Below, piece by piece: positions 1-5,346 of a stretch of 5,346 bases of DNA. Positions within the stretch are counted from its first letter, which is position 1, and each line of letters opens with the position of its first letter. Source of the stretch: an uncultured Clostridia bacterium (GTDB taxonomy: Bacteria; Bacillota; Clostridia; Oscillospirales; Oscillospiraceae); NCBI GenBank assembly GCA_947177005.1, contig CAMWSZ010000243.1, positions 1 through 5,346 on the forward strand, given 5' to 3'. A model generated the notes under the pieces. It was not told the origin of the DNA. It searched no databases and worked only from the letters and a program-made list of their open reading frames with translations. Made by a program: the position numbers and the translations under genes.

Positions 1-1
1 G

Positions 2-937
2 ATTGCCGTGGAAAATGCCTATGTGGGCATGGAAAACGCCCTGCAAGCGCAGATCAACAACATCCCCAGCACCTATCCCGGCTATGACGAATACCGCTAC
101 GATCTGGACGAGATCATCCACAATCCCCATGAATTGGCCTCCTACCTGACCGCCATTCTCCCACGTTACACATTGGCCGAGGTTCAGGCGGAGTTACAGC
201 GTGTCTTTGATAAGCAGTACACCCTTACCACCACACGGACGGTTGAAGTCCGCTACCGCACGGAAACCCGGACGGATAGCGAGGGCAACCCCTACACTGT
301 CCAAGTGCCGTATAACTATTACATCCTCAACGTCAAGCTGATGGCCCGTTCTATCGTGTCCGTTGCCCCGGAACTGCTGACGCCGGAGCAGTTGGATATG
401 TTCAACGTCTATTTGGAAACGAGCGGCAACAATCCGCTGGTATTTGGCGGTGGTTCCCCCGACATCAGCCCGTCCGAGGACATCAGCGGTGTTCATTTCG
501 TCAACGGGACAAGGCCCGGTAATACCGCCGTGGTGGACATCGCCAAGTCGCAGGTAGGCAATGTGGACGGACAGCCCTATTGGAGCTGGTACGGCTTTGA
601 CAGCCGGGTGTCCTGGTGCGCCTGCTTCGTGTCCTGGTGCTACAATCAGGCCGGTTTGAGTGAGCCGAGATTTTCCGGCTGCACCTCCGGCGGCATGGCG
701 TGGTTCCAATCTCACGGCCAATGGGCCAACCGGGAGTACAGCGACATCGCCCCTGGCGACGCAATTTTCTTTGATTGGGACAACAGCGGCAACGCCGACC
801 ATGTGGGCATCGTGATCGGAACAGACGGCACGAATGTCTACACTGTAGAGGGCAACAGCGGAAACGCCTGCAAAATCAAAAGTTATCCCCTGAACAGCAG
901 CGTTATCCGGGGCTATGGCCTGATGAACTGGGACTAA
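2..937 (+). CDS. CHAP-domain peptidoglycan hydrolase, C-terminal part of a CD1108-like mobile-element protein (5' truncated)
   Basis: This is probably a cell-wall hydrolase that opens peptidoglycan for the conjugation apparatus. The frame is open from the left edge, so the true start lies outside the window; a GTG at 8 is in frame but has no visible ribosome site. Counting from that GTG, residues 1-135 are a charged, non-membrane segment rich in Tyr and Glu, including a Thr/Arg-rich strand-like part at 71-100. Residues 140-170 form a Gly/Ser/Pro linker, and about 172-309 form a CHAP (NlpC/P60-like) amidase/endopeptidase domain. Its likely catalytic residues are Cys204 in SWCACFVSW, His265 in ADHVGIV, and Glu281 or Asn283 in VEGNS. 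The layout fits the CD1108 family of conjugative elements, whose upstream part is usually membrane-associated (family knowledge; not visible here). The gene ends 29 bases before the presumed start of the next gene on the same strand. The CHAP call is firm; the family name and the conjugation role are inferred. Confidence 0.85.
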   Translation: MAVENAYVGMENALQAQINNIPSTYPGYDEYRYDLDEIIHNPHELASYLTAILPRYTLAEVQAELQRVFDKQYTLTTTRTVEVRYRTETRTDSEGNPYTVQVPYNYYILNVKLMARSIVSVAPELLTPEQLDMFNVYLETSGNNPLVFGGGSPDISPSEDISGVHFVNGTRPGNTAVVDIAKSQVGNVDGQPYWSWYGFDSRVSWCACFVSWCYNQAGLSEPRFSGCTSGGMAWFQSHGQWANREYSDIAPGDAIFFDWDNSGNADHVGIVIGTDGTNVYTVEGNSGNACKIKSYPLNSSVIRGYGLMNWD

Positions 938-954
938 AAACCTATTGAGAAATT

Positions 955-960
955 GGAGGT
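955..960 (+). promoter_or_regulatory. Ribosome binding site GGAGGT that decides an unusual ATC start
   Basis: GGAGGT is a near-perfect Shine-Dalgarno sequence. It is followed by six bases (AAATCT) and then ATC at 967, where an ATG would be expected. The in-frame ATT at 973 is 12 bases away and less well placed. The in-frame TTG at 1054 is 93 bases away and has no comparable site in front of it. Confidence 0.75.
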
Positions 961-966
961 AAATCT

Positions 967-1710
967 ATCAATATTGTTTCCTTTGGCGGCGGTACGAACA
1001 GTGCCGCCTTACTTGTTGGGCTTCACAAGCACAATATCCCCGTTGACCTGATTTTGTTTGCCGACACGGGCGGCGAACAGCCCCACACCTATCAATTCAT
1101 CCGCACAATGGATGAATGGCTGACCGCTCACAGGATGCCGCAGATCACGGTGGTGGAGAAGTACGACCGCCACGGCGACCGGCTGACACTGGAAGCGGAG
1201 TGCCTGCGCTCCTGCACCCTCCCGTCTATTGCATATGGTTACAAGCGATGCTCCCAAAAGCACAAGATCGGGCCGCAGGAAAAATTTTGCAATCATCATC
1301 CGCCTTGCCGGGAGGTATGGGCGCAGGGACGGAAAGTTATTCGCTTTATCGGCTACGATGCCGGAGAAATGAAGCGGTACGAACATTCCAAAAAGTTCAA
1401 CGACACCGATAAAAAGTACATCAACCGATACCCCTTGATCGAGGATTGGGGCTGGGACAGGAGCGATTGCGTCCGGGAGATTTTGGCGGCAGGTTTGCCG
1501 CTTCCGGGCAAATCCTCCTGTTTTTTCTGTCCCAGTATGAAACAGCCGGAGATTTTGGCGCTGAAAGAGCATTACCCTGACCTCTACCAGCGGGCTATTG
1601 CTATGGAGGACAAGGCCATGCCTCACCTTGTCAGTGTCAAGGGGCTGGGCCGTAATTACGCCTGGCGGGAGCGTTTTGGGGCGATGGACGGAGGAACGGG
1701 GCTATGCTGA
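967..1710 (+). CDS. PAPS-reductase-like PP-loop family protein with apparent ATC start
   Basis: This is a predicted PP-loop ATP pyrophosphatase of the phosphoadenosine phosphosulfate reductase superfamily, probably cytoplasmic. The substrate is unknown; relatives activate a substrate by adenylation for sulfur transfer or nucleotide/DNA modification. Read from ATC 967 the protein has 247 residues. Residues 5-12 (SFGGGTNS) are the PP-loop that grips ATP phosphates, residues 32-35 (ADTG) follow the second strand as in the family, and YGYKRCSQKHK lies around residues 90-100. A CFFC pair (Cys185, Cys188) could bind metal or a thiol, as could Cys79, 83, 95, 108 and 114. No ATG, GTG or TTG occurs in frame between the stop at 946-948 and the PP-loop. 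The first conventional codon, TTG 1054 (residue 30), would delete the PP-loop, so 967 is preferred. The stop overlaps the next gene by 7 bases. The alternative is that the gene lost its start codon by mutation and is poorly expressed. Confidence 0.8.
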   Translation: MNIVSFGGGTNSAALLVGLHKHNIPVDLILFADTGGEQPHTYQFIRTMDEWLTAHRMPQITVVEKYDRHGDRLTLEAECLRSCTLPSIAYGYKRCSQKHKIGPQEKFCNHHPPCREVWAQGRKVIRFIGYDAGEMKRYEHSKKFNDTDKKYINRYPLIEDWGWDRSDCVREILAAGLPLPGKSSCFFCPSMKQPEILALKEHYPDLYQRAIAMEDKAMPHLVSVKGLGRNYAWRERFGAMDGGTGLC

Positions 1711-2156
1711 CGCTGACGCCTGTTTCTCTGAAAGATGCCAACGCCTTTGTTGCCCAGCACCACCGTCACCATAAGCCCGTCACCGGCCACAAGTTTTCTA
1801 TCGGCTGCGCCGAGGCAGGACGGCTGGTAGGCGTCGCTATCGTGGGCCGACCCGTCAGCCGCTACTTGGACGACGGCCATACGCTGGAAGTCAACCGGCT
1901 TTGCACGGATGGCACGAAAAACGCTTGCAGTTTTCTCTATGCCGCCACATGGAGAGCGGCGCGGGCGATGGGCTATCAGAAGATTGTCACCTATATTCTG
2001 GACAGCGAGGACGGGGCCAGTCTGCGGGCTGCTGGCTGGGAGTGTGCTGGTCTTGCTGGCGGAAAACGCTGGACGGGGAGCCGCCGCCCCAAGGAGGATT
2101 TATATCCGGCGCAGATGAAATACCGCTATGAAAAATCCATTGGAAAGGAGTTTTGA
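1704..2156 (+). CDS. XF1762-like, GNAT-fold-like protein
   Basis: This 150-residue protein resembles the XF1762 family found on phages and conjugative elements. These have a GNAT acyltransferase-like arrangement and are thought to be related to Mom-type DNA-modification proteins (recalled, not searched). Visible landmarks are a His cluster HHRHHKP at 19-25 followed by GHK at 28-30, the conserved stretch GRPVSRYLDDG at 48-58, and EVNRLCTDGTKNACS at 62-76. The TKNACSFLYAA part lies where GNAT proteins bind the pantetheine of CoA, and SLRAAGW at 106-112 matches the usual GNAT C-terminal motif. A basic tail follows (KRWTGSRRPK, 121-130). The ATG lies 9 bases after GGAGG (1690-1694) and inside the end of the PP-loop gene (ATGCTGA), so the two are probably translationally coupled and functionally linked. 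The reaction and the target, DNA or protein, cannot be told from the sequence. Confidence 0.78.
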   Translation: MLTLTPVSLKDANAFVAQHHRHHKPVTGHKFSIGCAEAGRLVGVAIVGRPVSRYLDDGHTLEVNRLCTDGTKNACSFLYAATWRAARAMGYQKIVTYILDSEDGASLRAAGWECAGLAGGKRWTGSRRPKEDLYPAQMKYRYEKSIGKEF

Positions 2157-2158
2157 CT

Positions 2159-2410
2159 ATGGCGAACAAACTTGACCGCATCGAAAAGGACATCCAGAAA
2201 GTGAAGTCCAAGATCGCAGAGTACAACAAACAGCTTCGGGAGCTGGAGGGGCAGAAAACCGAACAGGAGAATTTGCAGATCATCCAGCTTGTCCGGGGCA
2301 TGAACATGACGCGGGAGGAATTTGCGGCGTTCCTGCGGGGCGGGGCCATGCAGACCGCCCCTGTCCTGACGCCCTACCACGAAAAGGAGGACAGCGGCCA
2401 TGAGGAATAA
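2159..2410 (+). CDS. DUF4315 family small coiled-coil protein
   Basis: An 83-residue acidic/basic helical protein of a family typical of Firmicutes conjugative elements; its molecular function is unknown. Residues 4-40 form a strongly heptad-like Lys/Glu-rich coiled coil (LDRIEKDIQKVKSKIAEY onward). A second helix follows with the conserved-looking MTREEFAAFLRGG at 50-62, and then a short disordered tail. There is no signal peptide or membrane segment, so it is presumably cytoplasmic or a partner of a membrane protein. The ATG at 2159 sits 8 bases after AAAGGAG (2144-2150) and is preferred over the in-frame TTG at 2153, which overlaps the previous stop codon and is too close to the site. It starts 2 bases after the XF1762-like gene and overlaps the DUF4366 gene by 11 bases. 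The constant DUF4315-DUF4366 pairing suggests that the two products work together, but this is inference. Confidence 0.82.
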   Translation: MANKLDRIEKDIQKVKSKIAEYNKQLRELEGQKTEQENLQIIQLVRGMNMTREEFAAFLRGGAMQTAPVLTPYHEKEDSGHEE

Positions 2411-3098
2411 AATCATTTTCCGTTTTCTCTCTGTCATTCTGGCCGTGGTCCTGTCTGTTTCCATGTTCACCACGACGGCCTTTGCCGGAGGCGGTGACGA
2501 GGAAGGAGAGGTTTTGCCGGTGGAGCCGTCTGGGGAGGTAGAGCCGACCCCGCCCTTGGAGCCAAAACCGCTGACCCCGGAGGGCAACATGAGCCTGGTG
2601 GACGACATCGACGGCGAGGCGTCCGAGGACAAGCAGTTTATCACCGTCGTTTCCAAGAACGGCAACTATTTTTACATCATCATCGACCGGGCCAAGGACG
2701 GAGAAAACACGGTGCATTTTCTTAATCAGGTGGACGAGGCCGATTTGCTGGCCTTGATGGAGGTGGAGGAAGAACCGCCCGCCGTCTGTACCTGTTCTGT
2801 GAAGTGTGAGGCCGGGGCCGTCAATACTGCCTGCGCCGTCTGCGCCTCCAATATGACCGCCTGCATCGGGAAAGCGCCGGAGCCGCAGGAGCCGGAAGAA
2901 CCTGAACCGCCGGTCAAGGAAAGCAAGGGCGGCATGGGCGGTCTGCTGCTGTTCCTGATCGTGGCCCTGGCTGGCGGAGGCGGGGCGCTGTATTACTTCA
3001 AGTTCCGCAAGCCCAAGGCAGATGTGACCGGCAGCACCGACTTGTCTGAATATGACTTTGACGACGAGGACGAATTAGAGGAAGAACAGGAGGACTAA
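2400..3098 (+). CDS. DUF4366 family secreted/membrane-anchored protein with Cys cluster
   Basis: A 232-residue envelope protein of a family found next to DUF4315 and topB in conjugative elements; its role is unknown. Residues 1-29 are a signal peptide (MRNKIIFR, hydrophobic core, cleavage probably after AFA). Residues 32-62 are a Pro/Glu-rich spacer. Residues 66-125 are a compact domain containing KNGNYFYIIID and FLNQVDEADLL. Six cysteines follow in the pattern C-x-C-x3-C-x8-C-x2-C-x6-C (Cys130, 132, 136, 145, 148, 155), suggesting a small metal-binding or disulfide-bonded knuckle. A second Pro/Glu linker (159-173) precedes a membrane helix at about 181-200, then basic KFRKPK and a very acidic C-terminal tail (DDEDELEEEQED). 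This gives an extracellular domain with a cytoplasmic acidic tail that could contact a partner. The ATG lies 9 bases after AAGGAGG (2384-2390), inside the end of the DUF4315 gene. A terminator follows 15 bases after the stop. Confidence 0.85.
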   Translation: MRNKIIFRFLSVILAVVLSVSMFTTTAFAGGGDEEGEVLPVEPSGEVEPTPPLEPKPLTPEGNMSLVDDIDGEASEDKQFITVVSKNGNYFYIIIDRAKDGENTVHFLNQVDEADLLALMEVEEEPPAVCTCSVKCEAGAVNTACAVCASNMTACIGKAPEPQEPEEPEPPVKESKGGMGGLLLFLIVALAGGGGALYYFKFRKPKADVTGSTDLSEYDFDDEDELEEEQED

Positions 3099-3113
3099 GC
3101 TAACAGCATAAAC

Positions 3114-3145
3114 AAAGCCGCTACCCTTTCACGAGTAGCGGCTTT
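3114..3145. terminator. Bidirectional intrinsic terminator between convergent genes
   Basis: A perfect 11-bp inverted repeat (AAAGCCGCTAC, 3114-3124, and GTAGCGGCTTT, 3135-3145) encloses a 10-base loop. On the plus strand it is followed by a T-rich run (TTTATTCTTAATTT), and on the minus strand by TTTGTTTATG. It can therefore end both the DUF4366 operon and the minus-strand gene, whose stop codon at 3150-3152 lies within the plus-strand T-rich tail. Confidence 0.88.
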
Positions 3146-3149
3146 ATTC

Positions 3150-3911
3150 TTAATTTCTGTTTAGCGCAAAAAGAAGAACTTCTGCTAACGCATTGCTAAA
3201 TAGATTGATTTTATCGTCAGTTACTTCCTCGGAGGCATCATTATGCCCCAACAGATTACGGTAATAAGTAATATCATCTTCATCATAGGTTTTCCCTGGT
3301 TTTCTGGTCTGATGAAACCCAATTTTGTTAAAGGACTTCGTTGGATTATACACATCTCTGATGAATGCGGTTATTTCTTTTTGCAAGTGATTTGGTGCAA
3401 CAAGGTTAAGTAAAAGTTCGTATTGCATCAGATAACGTGTAACAATGTTGTCAATTTTCATAATGTTGTATAACAACATATAGGTGTTATCTGCATCAGA
3501 ACGGGGAGATTTTTGTCCAAAGAAATCCTTAAACATCTCAATGCCATGCCTCCGTATTATTGTGAGGCTTTCAGCAAAACAAATTGCATCGAATAACTCA
3601 ATATGATCTGTTTGCGCCTGTTTGGGGTCATAGATTTGTTCAACTTTGAGATTAAATGCTCGGATGGATGGCTGTAACCTCCCATACATATTCACTAAAA
3701 AGACCTGTGCCATTTTGGTGACCTGTGCAACCGCATCGCTATCAATTTCAACAGTATCTTTAAGCGTAAACTTTATACCACAAATTTCATCATCAGTTTG
3801 CGAAATTTCAACAGTTTCAATCAAATCATCTGTTACGGCAAAGGAGCGGACATCACCAGATATAACATCACCCTGCACGCCAGAAATTTTATACGTTACA
3901 AACGGCTTCAT
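3150..3911 (-). CDS. Putative HEPN-domain protein, AT-rich cargo gene
   Basis: I do not recognise a named family. The 253-residue protein has a strand-rich N-terminal half (about 1-95, with VTYKISG at 5-11 and an acidic stretch at 28-42) and a helical C-terminal half. In the latter, a long hydrophobic helix (about 154-172, RYLMQYELLLNL) precedes a helix carrying RNLLGH at 218-223. Arg218-x4-His223 is the R-x4-6-H signature of HEPN domains, many of which are RNases in toxin-antitoxin and abortive-infection systems; an acidic/TRKPG stretch sits just before it. There is no signal peptide or membrane helix. The start is ATG at 3911 because GAGGTGAT (3915-3922) precedes it by 3 bases; an upstream in-frame ATG at 3926 lies on the wrong side of that site. 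Codon use is AT-rich: sampled 60-base lines give 24 (3181-3240) and 16 (3421-3480) G+C, against 42 at 2521-2580. It opposes all neighbours and has its own promoter and terminator, which suggests recent acquisition. A defence role is inferred. Confidence 0.7.
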   Translation of the reverse strand: MKPFVTYKISGVQGDVISGDVRSFAVTDDLIETVEISQTDDEICGIKFTLKDTVEIDSDAVAQVTKMAQVFLVNMYGRLQPSIRAFNLKVEQIYDPKQAQTDHIELFDAICFAESLTIIRRHGIEMFKDFFGQKSPRSDADNTYMLLYNIMKIDNIVTRYLMQYELLLNLVAPNHLQKEITAFIRDVYNPTKSFNKIGFHQTRKPGKTYDEDDITYYRNLLGHNDASEEVTDDKINLFSNALAEVLLFALNRN

Positions 3912-3929
3912 AATATCACCTCGCATTTT

Positions 3930-3958
3930 ATTATAAACGATTTTGAATTTTATGGCAA
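3930..3958 (-). promoter_or_regulatory. Sigma-A type promoter of the minus-strand HEPN-like gene
   Basis: Read on the minus strand, TTGCCA (3958-3953) is separated by exactly 17 bases from a perfect TATAAT (3935-3930). Transcription would begin near 3922-3924, so the leader would be only about 11-13 bases and the ribosome site GAGGTGAT would sit at the very 5' end of the message. No operator-like inverted repeat was seen over the promoter. Confidence 0.82.
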
Positions 3959-3981
3959 TATGTTTTCAGGAGGATAAATTT

Positions 3982-5346
3982 ATGCAACTTGTAATCGCAG
4001 AAAAACCCAGTGTGGCCCGAAGCATCGCTACTGTAATCGGTGCGACCGACCGGCAGGATGGCTATTTGCAGGGCAACGGCTACATCGTGACCTGGTGCGT
4101 CGGTCACCTGGCGGGGCTGGCGGACGCCGCCACCTACAACCCCAGCTTTGCCAAGTGGCGCTATGAGGATTTGCCCATCATCCCAGAGAGCTGGCGGCTG
4201 ACCGTCGCCCCGGACAAGCGGGAGCGGTTCGACACCCTGCGGACGCTCCTGCGTTCCGAGGAAGTGTCCGAAGTTGTCAACGCCTGCGACGCCGGGCGGG
4301 AGGGCGAATTGATCTTCCGCACGGTCTACCACCTGGCGGGCTGTACCAAGCCCATGAAACGGCTGTGGATTTCCAGCATGGAGGACAGCGCCATCCGGGA
4401 GGGTTTTGCCAATCTGAAACCGGGCCGGGACTATGACCCGCTGCATCAATCGGCGCTGTGTCGAGCCAAGGCGGACTGGCTGATCGGCATTAACGCCACC
4501 CGGCTTTTCTCTGTGCTGTACCACAAGACCCTAACCGTGGGCCGCGTCCAGACCCCCACCCTGAAAATGCTGGTGGATAGGGATGCCAAAATTTCCGGCT
4601 TCCAGAAAGAGAAGTATCATATCGTCCATATCGCCGGGGGCGGTGTGGATGCGGCAAGCGACCGCTTCCCTGACCCCGCCGAGGCGGAGAGTATCAAGAC
4701 AGCCTGTGCGGAAGCGCGGGCCGTTTGTGCTTCCGTGATACGGGAGAAGAAAATCGAGCAGCCGCCCAAGCTGTACGACCTCACCACCTTGCAGCGGGAG
4801 GCCAACCGGCTTTTCGGCTTCACGGCGAAGCAGACCCTTGATTATGCCCAAACGCTGTATGAAAAGCGCCTGCTGACCTATCCCAGGACGGACAGCCGCT
4901 TTCTCACTGACGACATGGAGCAGACGGCGGCGGGCATTGTGGCTGACCTCGTTCCCATGCTGGCGTTCATGGAGGGCGCGGCGTTCTCTGCGGAGATCCG
5001 CCGCGTTCTGAACAATGCCAAGGTAAGCGACCACCACGCCATTATCCCCACGGCGGAATTTGTAAAGCAGGGTTTTTCCGGGCTGGCCGACAGTGAAACA
5101 AAACTGCTGTCCCTGATCTGCTGTAAGCTGCTGTGCGCCGTGGCCCCGGCCCATGAGTATGAGGCCGTCACCGCCGCGTTCACCTGCGCCGGACAGGACT
5201 TCACCGCCAAGGGCAAAACTGTCCTCTCTCCCGGCTGGAAAGACATCGACCGCCGGTTCCGGGCCTCCTTGAAAACCGACGCCGACGAGGACGCCGAGGC
5301 TGTGACGGAGCTGCCCGCCATGACCGAGGGCCAGACCTTTGACGGC
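3982..5346 (+). CDS. topB: DNA topoisomerase III (type IA), 3' truncated
   Basis: A type IA topoisomerase that cuts and passes single DNA strands, used by conjugative elements during replication and transfer. 455 codons are present before the right edge; whole enzymes of this type are usually about 650-750 residues, so the C-terminal part is missing. The Toprim domain covers about 1-145: VIAEKPSVA at 4-12 with Glu7, and DAGREGELIF at 103-112 with Asp103, Glu107 and Glu109. The position that is Asp in the classic DxDxE of E. coli TopB is Gly105 here, a variant I recall from mobile-element enzymes. Next come the type IA core motifs RAKADWLIGINATR (161-174) and VGRVQTPTL (186-194), then LLTYPRTDSR (297-306) with active-site Tyr300, and HHAIIPT (351-357). 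The ATG at 3982 lies 8 bases after AGGAGG (3968-3973). It is GC-rich like the upstream operon but separated from it by the minus-strand cassette. No clear plus-strand promoter is visible in 3912-3981. Confidence 0.95.
   Translation, partial: MQLVIAEKPSVARSIATVIGATDRQDGYLQGNGYIVTWCVGHLAGLADAATYNPSFAKWRYEDLPIIPESWRLTVAPDKRERFDTLRTLLRSEEVSEVVNACDAGREGELIFRTVYHLAGCTKPMKRLWISSMEDSAIREGFANLKPGRDYDPLHQSALCRAKADWLIGINATRLFSVLYHKTLTVGRVQTPTLKMLVDRDAKISGFQKEKYHIVHIAGGGVDAASDRFPDPAEAESIKTACAEARAVCASVIREKKIEQPPKLYDLTTLQREANRLFGFTAKQTLDYAQTLYEKRLLTYPRTDSRFLTDDMEQTAAGIVADLVPMLAFMEGAAFSAEIRRVLNNAKVSDHHAIIPTAEFVKQGFSGLADSETKLLSLICCKLLCAVAPAHEYEAVTAAFTCAGQDFTAKGKTVLSPGWKDIDRRFRASLKTDADEDAEAVTELPAMTEGQTFDG

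Noticed and set aside
194..802. Long minus-strand open frame opposite the CHAP gene
   Set aside because: Its composition is that of a GC-rich shadow frame, it lacks a ribosome site, and the plus strand has a clear CHAP domain.
2126..2665. Minus-strand open frames opposite the DUF4315/DUF4366 genes
   Set aside because: They are low-complexity translations without domains and lie opposite recognisable coupled genes with good ribosome sites.
3912..3926. Upstream ATG at 3926 as start of the minus-strand gene
   Set aside because: It would place GAGGTGAT inside the coding sequence and lies at or before the predicted transcript start; ATG 3911 is correctly spaced.
3646..3936. Plus-strand 96-codon frame opposite the HEPN-like gene
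   Set aside because: It has no ribosome site, and the opposing strand has promoter, ribosome site and coherent protein; the Ser/Thr/Ile-rich translation looks like a shadow.
3108..3938. ATAAAC present at both 3108-3113 and 3933-3938, as a possible target-site duplication flanking the cassette
   Set aside because: Six AT-rich bases recur by chance in such sequence; the copies are not at matching edges of the gene unit, and no transposase or terminal inverted repeat is present.
3931..5154. Minus-strand open frames opposite topB (3931-4524 and 4531-5154)
   Set aside because: The plus strand carries all type IA topoisomerase motifs through this stretch; these frames are its antisense shadow.
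1..5346. CRISPR arrays, tRNA/rRNA genes, insertion sequences
   Set aside because: I saw no regularly spaced repeats, no cloverleaf-like segments and no transposase-like frames on either strand.

Overview
The window looks like part of an integrative conjugative element from a gut-type Clostridia/Firmicutes genome. The reasons are the strong GGAGG-type ribosome binding sites, the GC-rich coding sequence typical of Oscillospiraceae/Lachnospiraceae-like elements, and the gene order. That order is: C-terminal part of a CHAP-domain conjugation hydrolase, PAPS-reductase-like PP-loop protein, XF1762-type GNAT-like protein, DUF4315 protein, DUF4366 membrane protein, and DNA topoisomerase III. Family names are recognised from sequence features and memory; no search was run.

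Positions 2-3098 form one plus-strand block of five tightly packed genes. The first gene is cut by the left edge. The next four are spaced or overlapped for coupled translation: a 7-base overlap between the PP-loop and XF1762 genes, a 2-base gap to the DUF4315 gene, and an 11-base overlap with the DUF4366 gene. The CHAP protein and the DUF4366 protein probably act at the cell envelope during DNA transfer. The PP-loop and XF1762-type proteins look like nucleotide- or DNA-modifying accessory enzymes. The PP-loop gene appears to begin at ATC (967), with no ATG, GTG or TTG available before its nucleotide-binding loop.

Positions 3099-3960 hold a clearly different segment: a minus-strand, AT-rich gene with its own near-consensus promoter (TTGCCA-17-TATAAT) and a perfect 11-bp hairpin terminator shared with the plus-strand operon. 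Its protein (253 aa) ends in an RNLLGH motif, the R-x4-H signature of HEPN domains. The most economical reading is a self-contained cargo cassette, possibly a defence or abortive-infection type RNase, lodged between two conserved conjugation-module genes.

Positions 3982-5346 are the first 455 codons of a type IA topoisomerase (TopB/topoisomerase III), cut by the right edge, with Toprim motifs and the active-site tyrosine present. No intergenic stretch exceeds 300 bases, and no RNA genes, CRISPR arrays, insertion sequences or attachment sites were seen.
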